A stretch of 15,582 bases of DNA from an uncultured Frankiales bacterium (lineage in GTDB: Bacteria; Actinomycetota; Actinomycetes; Mycobacteriales; SCTD01), in NCBI GenBank assembly GCA_946479905.1, contig CAMLIA010000097.1, positions 1 through 15,582 of the forward strand, in the 5' to 3' direction. Under the pieces are notes generated by a model, which was not told the origin of the DNA, searched no databases, and saw only the letters and a program-made list of their open reading frames with translations. Made by a program: the position numbers and the translations under genes. Shown here piece by piece: positions 6,074-13,669 of this stretch (position 1 is its first letter; each line of letters starts with the position of its first letter).

Positions 6074-8035
6074 CTACCAGTGGACGCCCTTGAGGACGTG
6101 GGCGAGGGCGAGCTGCTCGCCGGAGAGCCGCGGGTCCTCCTCGGGCTCGCTGTCCTTGACCCCCTTCGCGGCGGTGGAGTCCGGGAACGCCTGGTAGGCG
6201 AGGTGGAGCACCTGGTCCACGAGCTTGGGCGCGATCGCGTAGAGGACCTCGGCCGTCGTCCCCAGCCGTGTGTTGATCGACTTCGGCCGTGACCGGATCG
6301 CCTCGCACACCATCTCGCCGGCCTCCTTCGGCGAGATGGCCGGGAAGGCGTCGTACATCTTGGTGGGCGCGATCATCGGCGTCCGCACCAGCGGCATGTG
6401 GATCGTCGTGAACGTGACGCCCTTGCCGAGCGTCTCCGCGGCGGCGATGCGGGAGTAGGCGTCGAGCGCGGCCTTCGAGGCGACGTACGCCGAGAAGCGC
6501 GGGGCGCCGGTCTGCACGCCGATGGACGAGACGTTGATGATGTGGCCGAAGCGCTGCGCCACCATCGAGGGCAGCAGCCCGGTGATGAGGCGGACCGCGC
6601 CGAAGTAGTTCAGCTGCATGGTCCGCTCGAGGTCGTGGAAGCGGTCGTAGGACAGCTTGATCGAGCGCCGGATCGAGCGGCCGGCGTTGTTGACGAGGAA
6701 GTCCACGCCACCGTGCGCCGCGAGCACGTCCTTGACGAGCGTGTCGATCGCCTCGAGGTCCGACAGGTCGCAGGTGTGCACGTGGCAGGTGCCGCCGGCC
6801 TCGGTGATCTCCTGCTGCACCTCGAGGAGCTTGTCGAGGGAGCGCGCCACGATGATGGGGATGCCACCGGCAGCGGCCACCTGCCGGGCCGCCTCGGCGC
6901 CGATGCCGGAGGAGCCGCCGGTGATGAGGACCCGCTTGCCTCGGACGGCCGCCGCGAGCGAGCGGTCCTTGTGCAGGTCGGGGTCGAGGGTGCGCTCCCA
7001 GTGGTCCCAGAGCCTCGCCGCGTAGGACTCCAGCGGCGGGACCTCGATGCCGCTGCCGGCCAGCGCCCGCTCGGTGTCGCGGGTGTCGAACTGCGGCACC
7101 AGCGCCATGTGCCCGATGACCTCCTCGGGGATGCCGAAGTCGGCGAGCAGCTCGCGCCGGGCCGCCCGCAGCTGGGGCAGCTTGAACAGCATCGACAGGG
7201 TGCCCTTGGGCAGCAGGTCCAGCAGCTTCTGGTCGATGCGCAGCCCGAGCTGCGGCGCGTGGCCGGCCCGGGCGAAGGCGTTGAGGGCCTCCCCGACGCG
7301 GATGCCGCGCGGATCGGTGAGGTGGAACGCCTGGCCGTCCAGGCCCGGCTGGTGGGCGATGTGGTCGAGCGCCGCCGCGACGAAGTCGACGGGCACGATG
7401 TTGGTCCAGCCCAGCTCCGGGCCGATCAGCGGCACCCACTCGGGCAGCAGGTGCCGCACCCGCTTGATGGCGGTGAAGAAGTAGTAGGGCCCGTCGATCT
7501 TGTCCATCTCGCCGGTGCGGCTGTCACCCACCACGACGGCCGGGCGGTAGACCCGCCACGGGACCGTGGCGCTCCTCGCGATCGCCTCCGACTCGAACTT
7601 GGTGCGGTGGTAGGCGCTCGGCAGCTTCTGCCCCTGGTCGAAGTGGTCCTCGCGGAAGATGCCCTTGTGCTCCCCGGCGACGGCGACGCTCGAGACGTGG
7701 TGCAGGGTGCCGCCGAGGGCGTTCGCGAGGTCGACGGCGTGCTGCGTGCCGCCGACGTTGGCGGCGTCGTTCTCCGCCTCGCTCGCCGTCATGTCGTACA
7801 GCGCGGCGAGGTGGAAGAAGTGCTGGATCCCTTGCAGGCCAGCGGGATCCACGCCGAGCATCGGCTGCGCGAGGTCACCGACGACCGGCTTCACGCGGTC
7901 GGTCGGCCACAGGGCGCGGACCTTGTCGACCGACTGCTCGCGGGCGAGGACGTAGATGTCGCCGTCCCGCTCCAGCAGCCGCTCGACGAGTCGCTTGCCG
8001 ATGAACCCGGTCGCACCGGTGACGAAGTAGGCCAT
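6074..8035 (-). CDS. Two-domain SDR oxidoreductase, probable fatty acyl-CoA reductase
   Basis: This 653-residue protein has two Rossmann domains in tandem. The first (1 to about 345) is an extended SDR of the male-sterility/acyl-CoA reductase type: GATGFIG at 7-13, HVSSVAVAG at 113-121, catalytic Tyr142 and Lys146 in YHRTK. The second (about 365-620) is a classical SDR: TGGSSGIG at 372-379, NNAG at 449-452, NVSS at 501-504, Tyr517 and Lys521 in YVASK. This layout and length match Marinobacter Maqu_2220 (about 661 residues) and M. tuberculosis Rv3391, proteins linked to reduction of acyl-CoA to fatty aldehyde/alcohol. Both active sites look intact. An AGGA lies 8 bases before the ATG at 8035. 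The gene ends one base from the WS/DGAT stop, fitting a wax ester pathway. A different carbonyl substrate remains possible. Confidence 0.88.
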   Translation of the reverse strand: MAYFVTGATGFIGKRLVERLLERDGDIYVLAREQSVDKVRALWPTDRVKPVVGDLAQPMLGVDPAGLQGIQHFFHLAALYDMTASEAENDAANVGGTQHAVDLANALGGTLHHVSSVAVAGEHKGIFREDHFDQGQKLPSAYHRTKFESEAIARSATVPWRVYRPAVVVGDSRTGEMDKIDGPYYFFTAIKRVRHLLPEWVPLIGPELGWTNIVPVDFVAAALDHIAHQPGLDGQAFHLTDPRGIRVGEALNAFARAGHAPQLGLRIDQKLLDLLPKGTLSMLFKLPQLRAARRELLADFGIPEEVIGHMALVPQFDTRDTERALAGSGIEVPPLESYAARLWDHWERTLDPDLHKDRSLAAAVRGKRVLITGGSSGIGAEAARQVAAAGGIPIIVARSLDKLLEVQQEITEAGGTCHVHTCDLSDLEAIDTLVKDVLAAHGGVDFLVNNAGRSIRRSIKLSYDRFHDLERTMQLNYFGAVRLITGLLPSMVAQRFGHIINVSSIGVQTGAPRFSAYVASKAALDAYSRIAAAETLGKGVTFTTIHMPLVRTPMIAPTKMYDAFPAISPKEAGEMVCEAIRSRPKSINTRLGTTAEVLYAIAPKLVDQVLHLAYQAFPDSTAAKGVKDSEPEEDPRLSGEQLALAHVLKGVHW

Positions 8036-8100
8036 GTCGAGATTCCTACACCCTGTCGCGGCGCCCTCGGCAGGAGTACAACCTGAGGCATCCGAGCCAC

Positions 8101-8107
8101 GAGGGGG
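8101..8107 (+). promoter_or_regulatory. Ribosome binding site (GAGGGGG) for the small barrel protein
   Basis: A purine run, GAGG at its 5' end, lies 5-8 bases before GTG 8113 and decides that non-ATG start. Confidence 0.55.
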
Positions 8108-8112
8108 CAGGC

Positions 8113-8406
8113 GTGTTCATCCAGGTGATCGAGTTCAAGTGCAGCAAGTACGACGAGCTGCGCACGCTCGTCGAGGGATATCGCGAGGCTGCCGGCGGCA
8201 AGAGCACCGCCAAGCGCGGCATCCTCGGCAAGAGCCGCGACGCGGACGGCAGCTACGTCAACATCGTGTTCTTCGACTCCTACGAGGAGGCGATGAAGAA
8301 CAGCGAGCTGCCGGAGACCAGCGCGTTCGCCGAGAAGATGATGGCGCTGTGCGACGGGCCGCCGACGTTCCACAACCTCGACGTCGTGGTCGACGACCAG
8401 CTCTGA
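8113..8406 (+). CDS. Small dimeric alpha/beta-barrel (ABM-like) protein of unknown function
   Basis: This 97-residue protein starts at a GTG. It opens with a beta strand (MFIQVIEFK), then a helix (KYDELRTLVEGYREA), then a second strand with GILGKSRDADGSYVNIVFFDS, a helix with EEAMKNSELPETSAFAEKMMAL, and ends PPTFHNLDVVVD. The order of elements and the FDSYEEAMKNSELPE region match the small dimeric alpha+beta barrel proteins common in actinomycetes, related to antibiotic biosynthesis monooxygenases. No catalytic residue can be assigned. It is divergent from the reductase gene (77-base spacer) and converges on the anti-sigma-like gene. Fold family moderately sure, function unknown. Confidence 0.82.
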   Translation: MFIQVIEFKCSKYDELRTLVEGYREAAGGKSTAKRGILGKSRDADGSYVNIVFFDSYEEAMKNSELPETSAFAEKMMALCDGPPTFHNLDVVVDDQL

Positions 8407-8479
8407 CCGCCCCAGCCGGAAACCGGTTCGACCCGGTCTGGAGCAACCGGTCTCGCGGTGGAGTCGGGGTACGACGCAG
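8407..8479. other. Convergent spacer with CCGGT repeats, no clear terminator
   Basis: This 73-base gap lies between convergent stops. It carries the perfect palindrome AACCGGTT (8421-8428) and CCGGTCT at 8433-8439 and 8447-8453. There is no hairpin followed by a T-run, so no intrinsic terminator could be called. Confidence 0.35.
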
Positions 8480-9334
8480 CTAGCCCGCCAGGTAGAGGTA
8501 CCGCTGCGGGGGGCTGCTGCCCGCTGCGGTGGTCAGCACGACGTCGACCGGGCCGGGCGCGTGCGGCGGTGCGAGCGCCCGCACCCGGGTCGGCGTGAGC
8601 TGCTCGACGCGGGTCGCGAGGGTGCCGCCGAAGCTGACCGCGGTCGTCGGGGTGAGGTCGTGCCCGGTGAGCGTCACCCAGGTCCCGGCGGGCCCGGCGG
8701 CGGGTGACAGGCCGTCCACGACGGGCGGCCGGTGCGGTGCCGGGGAGGGCGTCGGGGTGGTGCTGGGTGCGGGCCGGCCCGCCGTGCCCCCGGAGCCGCC
8801 GGCGGCCATCCGCGGCGCCCCGACGACCTGAGGCGCGGCGACCGGCGCCGGCAGCGGGGTCTTCCCTGTGGTGACCGCCGTGCCCCCTGACCCGGTGCCG
8901 CCTGACCCGGTGCCTCCCGCCGCGAGGCCGACCCCGGCAGGCACCGAGCTCGAGGGGCTGGCGGAAGTGGGCAGGGCGGTGGTGCGCGGTGTCGCCGGGT
9001 CGTGCGGAACCGCGAGCACGAGGACCGTGACGACGGCTGCCGCAGCCCCCGCGGCGAGCGCGACCGGCTGCCAGCGCCGGGGTCGGACCAGGGCCTGCTC
9101 GACTCGGGAGCGCAGGGCCGGCGGCAGCGGGCGCGGGCGGTCGAGCCCCGCGAGCAGCTCGCCGACCGGGTCGCGGAGCGCCTCGCTCAGCGAGGCGTCC
9201 TGCTCGTCCGACAGCGGCCGGGCGTCCGCGGCCAGCAGCTGGTCCGCGAGCCGGGCGCGCAGCTCGGGGCGCAGCGGTCGCGGTCCCTCGAGACCGGACA
9301 GCCGGCCGAGCGGGTCGTTCACCGGGTCAGCCAT
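8480..9334 (-). CDS. Anti-sigma-factor-like one-pass membrane protein with extracellular IPT/TIG domain
   Basis: This 284-residue protein overlaps the ECF sigma factor gene by 8 bases, the usual position of a cognate anti-sigma factor. Residues 1-87 are cytoplasmic, with no HxxxCxxC zinc motif and no Cys at all, but with an internal duplication: 7-35 and 56-85 share the pattern DP(L/V)GxL, GL(E/D)xPRPL and LRxR. Residues about 88-110 are the membrane segment (VALAAGAAAAVVTVLVLAV). Residues 111-203 are a Pro/Ser/Thr/Gly linker including GGTGSGGTGSGGT. Residues about 204-284 are an IPT/TIG immunoglobulin-like domain (VDGLSPAAGPAGTWVTLTGHDL; VSFGGTLA; VDVVLTTAAG). The likely role is to hold the sigma factor at the membrane and sense an outside signal. 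That role is inferred from position and topology; the N-terminal part does not look like a known anti-sigma domain. Confidence 0.75.
   Translation of the reverse strand: MADPVNDPLGRLSGLEGPRPLRPELRARLADQLLAADARPLSDEQDASLSEALRDPVGELLAGLDRPRPLPPALRSRVEQALVRPRRWQPVALAAGAAAAVVTVLVLAVPHDPATPRTTALPTSASPSSSVPAGVGLAAGGTGSGGTGSGGTAVTTGKTPLPAPVAAPQVVGAPRMAAGGSGGTAGRPAPSTTPTPSPAPHRPPVVDGLSPAAGPAGTWVTLTGHDLTPTTAVSFGGTLATRVEQLTPTRVRALAPPHAPGPVDVVLTTAAGSSPPQRYLYLAG
8886..8914. repeat. 15-base tandem repeat in the anti-sigma linker
   Basis: CCTGACCCGGTGCC occurs at 8886-8899 and again at 8901-8914, a 15-base period. It encodes the GGTGS repeats of the extracellular linker, so changes in copy number would alter linker length in frame. 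Confidence 0.7.
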
Positions 9335-9881
9335 CCCCGTCGCTCCCGCCGAGCTCCCGGCGCAGGCCGTCGCGGGCCCGTTGCAGCAGCGACTGCACCT
9401 GCACCTTGGTGCGCCCGACCTGCTCGGCGATGTCCTGCACGGGCAGCTCGTCGAGGTACTTCAGGACCAGCACCTGCCGGTGCAGCGCGGGCAGCCGGCT
9501 CAGCGCAGCGGCCACCTCGTCGCGGTCGAGCAGCTGCTGCTCCCGGTCGGGGTCGGGCACGACCTGCAGCCGCGACTGGGCCACGTCGCGGCGGCGCTCT
9601 GCCTCCCAGTGCCGTGCCACCAGGTGCCGTGCGATGCCGCACATCCACGTGGACACGGCCGCGTCGCCCCGAAAGGTGTCGGCGGAGCGCACCGCGGCCA
9701 GCAGGGTCTCCTGCAGCAGGTCCTCGGCGACAGCCTGGTCCCCGGCGACCCGTGCCCAGACGAACCCGTGCACGACCGGGGCGACCTCGTCGAGCAGCCA
9801 GCGGACCGCCTCGGGCTTCCCGCGGGCAGCGGCGCGCAGCTGGGCGGCTTCGTGCCCCTCTGCTACCGGAAGGGCAGCCAT
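9327..9881 (-). CDS. ECF-type RNA polymerase sigma factor
   Basis: This 184-residue sigma-70 protein contains only regions 2 and 4. Region 2 covers about 24-95: the helix VAEDLLQETLLAAVRSADTF (51-70), then STWMCGIARHLVARHW (77-92). Region 4 covers about 125-178: LPALHRQVLVLKYLDELPVQDIAEQVG, then the recognition helix TKVQVQSLLQRARDGLRREL. The ATG at 9881 lies 19 bases inside the end of the beta-propeller gene; a longer in-frame extension to 10178 is Arg/Gly-rich shadow sequence and is rejected. Its stop overlaps the anti-sigma-like gene by 8 bases, so sigma and partner are coupled. Having the sigma downstream of an exporter and a secreted protein suggests it reads an envelope signal. The ECF subgroup cannot be named from sequence alone. 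Confidence 0.93.
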   Translation of the reverse strand: MAALPVAEGHEAAQLRAAARGKPEAVRWLLDEVAPVVHGFVWARVAGDQAVAEDLLQETLLAAVRSADTFRGDAAVSTWMCGIARHLVARHWEAERRRDVAQSRLQVVPDPDREQQLLDRDEVAAALSRLPALHRQVLVLKYLDELPVQDIAEQVGRTKVQVQSLLQRARDGLRRELGGSDGDG

Positions 9882-11869
9882 CGCTGCTGGTCCACCTCGT
9901 CCAGGGGGTTGGTCACGACACCGCTGTCGGTGATCGAGTACAGCAGGTCGCCGACCACGACCGCGCGGTTGATGCCCTGCGGGCAGCACCCGCTGCCGCC
10001 GCTCTCCGGGCTGCGCACCCGGCCGACCTCGGTCAGCTTCCCGGTGGCGCCGACCTTCAGGACCGCCGCGCTCTGCGTGCCGGAGTAGCCGGTCAGGGGC
10101 ATCACCACGAGCCCCTTCGGGGCCCACCAGAGCAGGCTGTGGTGGTCCTGCGCGGCGGGGCTGGAGGCCTGCGCCCACACCAGCTTGCCGGTCAGCCGCG
10201 GGGTCGCGAGCGAGGAGACGTCGAAGACCTCCGCCTGCGCACCGAGCTGCTGCTGGTGGCTGCCCACGGCCTGTCCCACGCCGAGCAGCCGGCCGTCGCT
10301 CAGCGGGTAGAGCGCCGACGAGAACCCGGAGATGTGGAGCGCGCCGCGCGCCACCGGGTGCCGGGGGTCGGACAGGTCGATCGTGTAGAGCGGGTCGATG
10401 CTGCGGAACGTCACGACGTACCCGATGTCGCCGAGGAACCGGACCCCGAAGATCCGCTGGCCGCGCCCGAGACCGCGCAGCTCGCCGACCTTCGTCAGCA
10501 CGCCGTCGGCCGGCTTCAGCACCGTGACGCGGTTGTCGGAAAGCGCCGACGTCGGCGGGGCGACGCCCTCGCCGGTCGGGGGCACCGGGGCACCCACGGT
10601 GGTGGCGACCCGCAGGTAGCCGTGGTCCTCCGACAGCGCGTAGCGGTCGACGAGCGAGCCGGGCAGGGACCCGGTCCCGAGGTACGACGGCTTGTCGGGG
10701 TCGGTGATGTCGAACCCGTGCAGGTCGGTGGTGACGCCGTCACCGACGCCGCGGGCGATGAGGCCCTGGCTGCGCCAGGAGGCGGTCGCGAGGTACAGCG
10801 CGCTGCTGCTGGCGTAGAGGATGTCGCCACCCCCGACGACGGTCCGGTTCGAGGTCGGCGCGTCCGCGGCGGGGTCGAGCGTGACGATCGAGGTGGCGCC
10901 GGTTCCCGAGGCGACGCCAGGGTGACTGGCCTGGTTGCACTGCGCGGCGTAGGTGCGGCCGCGCGGCGTGACCTGCACCGCCGGCAGCCAGTCGTGGGCG
11001 TCGGCCCTGCGGATGACCTGCTTGTTCACCGCGAGGGCGGCCGCCGGGGTGGCCGCTGCCGGCGAGCCGGGGTAGACGAACCGCAGCCGCTGCGCGGGCC
11101 GGGTCACGAGCAGGACCCGGCCGTGCACGAAGCGGGCGTCGAGCAGCTGGCCGTCGACGCGGAAGGTCCGCAGGTGGCTCGGGTGTGCCGGGTCGGTGAG
11201 GCTGTAGACCTCGGCGACCACGACGTCGGCCCGCTGACCCATCACGATGACCGTCGTGCCGGCCATCAGCAGTGACAGCCCGCCGCCGTCGAGCGACACC
11301 GGGAGGGCCCCGACCTGGTGCGGCGCGCTGCCGGAGACGTCGAGCACCACCAGGGTCGCTGGGCTCTGCCGCAGCACGACCATGACCTTGCCGTCGGTCT
11401 TCACCGTGTCCGGCTCGTCGACGTCGGCCTCCTGGTTGTTGGTGCTCGAGAAGCCGTCCGCCTGGGGTGCGGCCGCAGCTGCCCTGCTGGTGGACCCGGT
11501 GGACCCGGTGGTCCCGCTGGCCGCCCCGCCGCTGCCGGTGGCGGCAGCTGCCACGGGCATCGGCACCGCTCTGCCCATCGCCAGGCCGGTGCCGTAGACC
11601 GGGGTCTGCAGGCCGTACGGCGTGACCTCGCGCAGCGCCTCATCGCGCAGCGTCCGGACCAGCGAGGGGCAGTCGCTGAACGGCTGCAGCGCTGCCGCCA
11701 CCGGCCGGGCCTGCGGCTTGACGGTCGCCGACGGCTGCGCGGTCGCGGTCGGGGAGGTCGTCGGCGGGGCCGAGGTGGGGACCGGCAGGACGGGTGTGGC
11801 CGTCCTGCCGGACGAGCACGCCGTCACCAGGCAGGTGAGGCCGACGAGGACTGCAGTGGAACGGCTCAT
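9863..11869 (-). CDS. Secreted lipoprotein with C-terminal beta-propeller domain (PF09826/COG4880-like)
   Basis: This 668-residue protein begins with a signal peptide ending in the lipobox LVTAC; Cys18 would be lipidated. A Pro/Thr/Ala linker follows to about residue 57, then a helical segment with PFSDCPSLVRTLRDEALREV (63-82), and a Gly/Ser/Thr stretch near 111-130. The hallmark FSSTNNQEADVDEPDTVKTDG at 140-160 opens the family's beta-propeller, with repeated blade strands (VVLDVSG, VAEVYSLTDPAHP, LHGFDITDPDKPSYLGTGSLPG, LYTIDLSDPRHP, EVFDVSSLATP). Function of the family is unknown; it is distantly WD40-like and likely a binding scaffold outside the membrane. It lies 36 bases after the permease and overlaps the sigma gene by 19 bases. 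No clear ribosome site precedes the ATG. Confidence 0.92.
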   Translation of the reverse strand: MSRSTAVLVGLTCLVTACSSGRTATPVLPVPTSAPPTTSPTATAQPSATVKPQARPVAAALQPFSDCPSLVRTLRDEALREVTPYGLQTPVYGTGLAMGRAVPMPVAAAATGSGGAASGTTGSTGSTSRAAAAAPQADGFSSTNNQEADVDEPDTVKTDGKVMVVLRQSPATLVVLDVSGSAPHQVGALPVSLDGGGLSLLMAGTTVIVMGQRADVVVAEVYSLTDPAHPSHLRTFRVDGQLLDARFVHGRVLLVTRPAQRLRFVYPGSPAAATPAAALAVNKQVIRRADAHDWLPAVQVTPRGRTYAAQCNQASHPGVASGTGATSIVTLDPAADAPTSNRTVVGGGDILYASSSALYLATASWRSQGLIARGVGDGVTTDLHGFDITDPDKPSYLGTGSLPGSLVDRYALSEDHGYLRVATTVGAPVPPTGEGVAPPTSALSDNRVTVLKPADGVLTKVGELRGLGRGQRIFGVRFLGDIGYVVTFRSIDPLYTIDLSDPRHPVARGALHISGFSSALYPLSDGRLLGVGQAVGSHQQQLGAQAEVFDVSSLATPRLTGKLVWAQASSPAAQDHHSLLWWAPKGLVVMPLTGYSGTQSAAVLKVGATGKLTEVGRVRSPESGGSGCCPQGINRAVVVGDLLYSITDSGVVTNPLDEVDQQRWLPFR
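11491..11517. repeat. 9-base tandem repeat in the beta-propeller linker
   Basis: TGGACCCGG occurs at 11491-11499 and 11500-11508, followed by a degenerate TGGTCCCGC copy. It encodes the Thr/Gly/Ser repeat of the linker; slippage would insert or remove three residues without a frameshift. Confidence 0.6.
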
Positions 11870-11905
11870 GCAGGTGAGTGCCGGGAACCGGCCCCGATCA
11901 ACCGG

Positions 11906-12706
11906 TCAGTACCGGGCGAACCTGCGCAGCGCGAGGGGGACGCAGACAGCCGTGATGACCACGCACCAGCCGACCATCGCGACCACCGGGTGCTCGAGCT
12001 GCCACGAGCCGTGCGCGTCGGTGCCCTGGGCGACGTGCCGCACGGCGGCGACGAGCGCCGAGATGGGGTCCCACTCGCCGATCACCCGAGGGACCAGCGC
12101 CATGCCGCTGATCGGGACGAACGTGCCGGCCAGGAACGACAGCGGGAAGACGATCGAGAACCCGAGCCCCTGCATGGCGTCGGTGCTGCGGACCGTCATC
12201 CCGAGCAGCACGCCGAACCACGTGAAGGCGGTCAGGCCCAGCAGGACCAGCCCGACCAGCTCCAGGAACCCGCCGACGCCGAACGTCGGCCGCCAGCCGA
12301 GTGCGAGCCCGAGCCCCATGACGATGGTCATGCCCAGCACCTGCTCGAGCACCTGCCCGACGACCTGCGAGGTGATGATGGCCAGCCGCTTGACCGGCAG
12401 CGACCGGAACCGGTCGACGACACCGGAGTGGAAGTCGGTGGAGGTCGCGACACCCGCGCCGATGATGCCGAAGGCGAGCTGCTGCCCGATCAGGCCGGGG
12501 AGCAGGTAGTCCTGGTACCGGATGCCGGGGATGTGGATCGCGGAGCCGAAGACGTAGAGGAACAGCAGGGTGAACACCATCGGCTGCAGGGTCACGTCGA
12601 GCAGCCGCTCGGGGACCCGCGGCATCATCCGGAAGCTGCGCCCGACGAGCAGGCTGGTCTCCGAGACGAACCGCCGGCTCGGGGCTGGCAGGCTGGCGGT
12701 GGTCAT
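11906..12706 (-). CDS. ABC-2 type exporter permease, DrrB-like
   Basis: This 266-residue integral membrane protein has about six hydrophobic segments (near 38-58, 67-87, 112-136, 147-170, 180-200 and 240-260). It has the ABC-2 signature context: VVDRFRSLPVKRLAIITSQVV after the second segment and LSFLAGTFVPISGMALVPRVIGEWDP near 189-213. The N-terminal helix with SRRFVSETSLLVGRSFRMM is the coupling-type amphipathic region of DrrB-like permeases. It would form the channel for the adjacent ATPase, exporting a lipophilic compound or cell-envelope component; the substrate is unknown. Its ATG overlaps the ATPase stop (ATGA). The 3' neighbour, 36 bases on, is the beta-propeller lipoprotein. Confidence 0.92.
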   Translation of the reverse strand: MTTASLPAPSRRFVSETSLLVGRSFRMMPRVPERLLDVTLQPMVFTLLFLYVFGSAIHIPGIRYQDYLLPGLIGQQLAFGIIGAGVATSTDFHSGVVDRFRSLPVKRLAIITSQVVGQVLEQVLGMTIVMGLGLALGWRPTFGVGGFLELVGLVLLGLTAFTWFGVLLGMTVRSTDAMQGLGFSIVFPLSFLAGTFVPISGMALVPRVIGEWDPISALVAAVRHVAQGTDAHGSWQLEHPVVAMVGWCVVITAVCVPLALRRFARY

Positions 12707-13662
12707 GACGAGGTCTCCTCGGTGCTGCTGGGGTGCCCTGTGAGGGCCAGGAAGGCGTCGTCGAGGGTCGGGCGCCGCAGCGCCATCTCGTCGACGGTCA
12801 GGCCGGTGGCGTGCACGGCCTTGGCGACGGCGGCCAGGTCGGCGGTCTCGTCCGGGGCCGGGATCGACAGGGTGCGCCGCTCGCGGGCGCCGGTGACGTC
12901 GAAGCGACCCGACAGCGCGTCGAGCAGCGCGTCGTAGCCGGCCGTGTCGGCGGCGACGACGTCGACGCGCTGGTCGCCGATCTGCGCCTTGAGCTGCGTG
13001 GGGCTGCCGCTGGCCACCGCCCGGCCGTGGTCGATGAGCACGATGCGGTCGGCCAGCTCGTCGGCCTCCTCCAGGTACTGCGTCGTCAGCAGCACGGTGA
13101 CGCCCTCGCTCACCAGCTCCCGCACCGACGACCACACCTCCTGCCGGCTGCGCGGGTCGAGCCCGGTGGTGGGCTCGTCCAGCACCAGCAGCTCGGGCCG
13201 TACCACGAGGGACGCGGCGAGGTCGGTACGACGTCGCTGGCCCCCCGAGACCGACTTCACGAGCTTGCCGGCGAACTCGCCGATCGCGAAGCGCTCGATG
13301 AGCCGGTCGGCGATCGCGCGTGACTCCTGCCGTCCGAAGCCGCGCAGCCGGGCCATCAGCACGAGGTTCTCGCGGCAGGTGAGGTTGTCCTCGAGCGCCG
13401 CGAACTGCCCGGTCAGCGACAGCGCACGGCGTACCTCCTCCGCCTCCGTGACCACGTCGTGGCCGCAGACGACGGCACGACCGCTCGTCGGCGAGGTCAG
13501 GGTGGCGAGCATCCGGACGGTCGTGGTCTTGCCGGCGCCGTTGGGCCCGAGCAGCGCGAGCACGCTGCCGGTCGGCACCTCGAGGTCGAGCGCGTCGACG
13601 GCCGTGAAGTCGCCGAAGACGCGGGTGAGCCCCTCGGTGACGACGGCGGGAGCTTCAGTCAT
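12703..13662 (-). CDS. ABC exporter ATPase, daunorubicin-resistance (DrrA) family
   Basis: This 319-residue ATPase has Walker A GPNGAGKTT (39-47), Q-loop Gln86, signature VSGGQRRR (138-145), Walker B LLVLDEP (158-164), and TTQYLEEAD (193-201). Gln195 occupies the usual switch-His position, as is normal in the DrrA family. The C-terminal region (about 230-319) carries the family's RRPTLDDAFLALTG motif (297-310). It powers the DrrB-like permease encoded next, with a 4-base overlap. The ATG at 13662 has no ribosome site and lies 8 bases after a good -10 sequence, suggesting a leaderless transcript. The divergent TetR gene is the likely regulator. Confidence 0.95.
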   Translation of the reverse strand: MTEAPAVVTEGLTRVFGDFTAVDALDLEVPTGSVLALLGPNGAGKTTTVRMLATLTSPTSGRAVVCGHDVVTEAEEVRRALSLTGQFAALEDNLTCRENLVLMARLRGFGRQESRAIADRLIERFAIGEFAGKLVKSVSGGQRRRTDLAASLVVRPELLVLDEPTTGLDPRSRQEVWSSVRELVSEGVTVLLTTQYLEEADELADRIVLIDHGRAVASGSPTQLKAQIGDQRVDVVAADTAGYDALLDALSGRFDVTGARERRTLSIPAPDETADLAAVAKAVHATGLTVDEMALRRPTLDDAFLALTGHPSSTEETSS

Positions 13663-13669
13663 GGAGAGA

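Noticed and set aside
6398..8086. Long plus-strand reading frame opposite the two-domain reductase
   Set aside because: It shows typical high-GC antisense composition (Arg, Gly, Val, Asp, His), no domain motifs, and the minus strand encodes intact SDR motifs.
9882..10178. N-terminal extension of the ECF sigma factor to an ATG at 10178
   Set aside because: The extra 99 residues are Arg/Gly/Pro-rich sequence inside the propeller gene; the protein from 9881 already has the full ECF length.
9002..11275. 757-residue plus-strand reading frame
   Set aside because: It is a shadow of the sigma factor and beta-propeller genes, with low-complexity Arg/Ala/Gly/Pro content and no recognisable domain.
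13072..13082. Missing switch histidine in the DrrA-like ATPase (Gln in its place) as a sign of inactivation
   Set aside because: Gln at this position is normal for the DrrA family, and all other ATPase motifs are intact.
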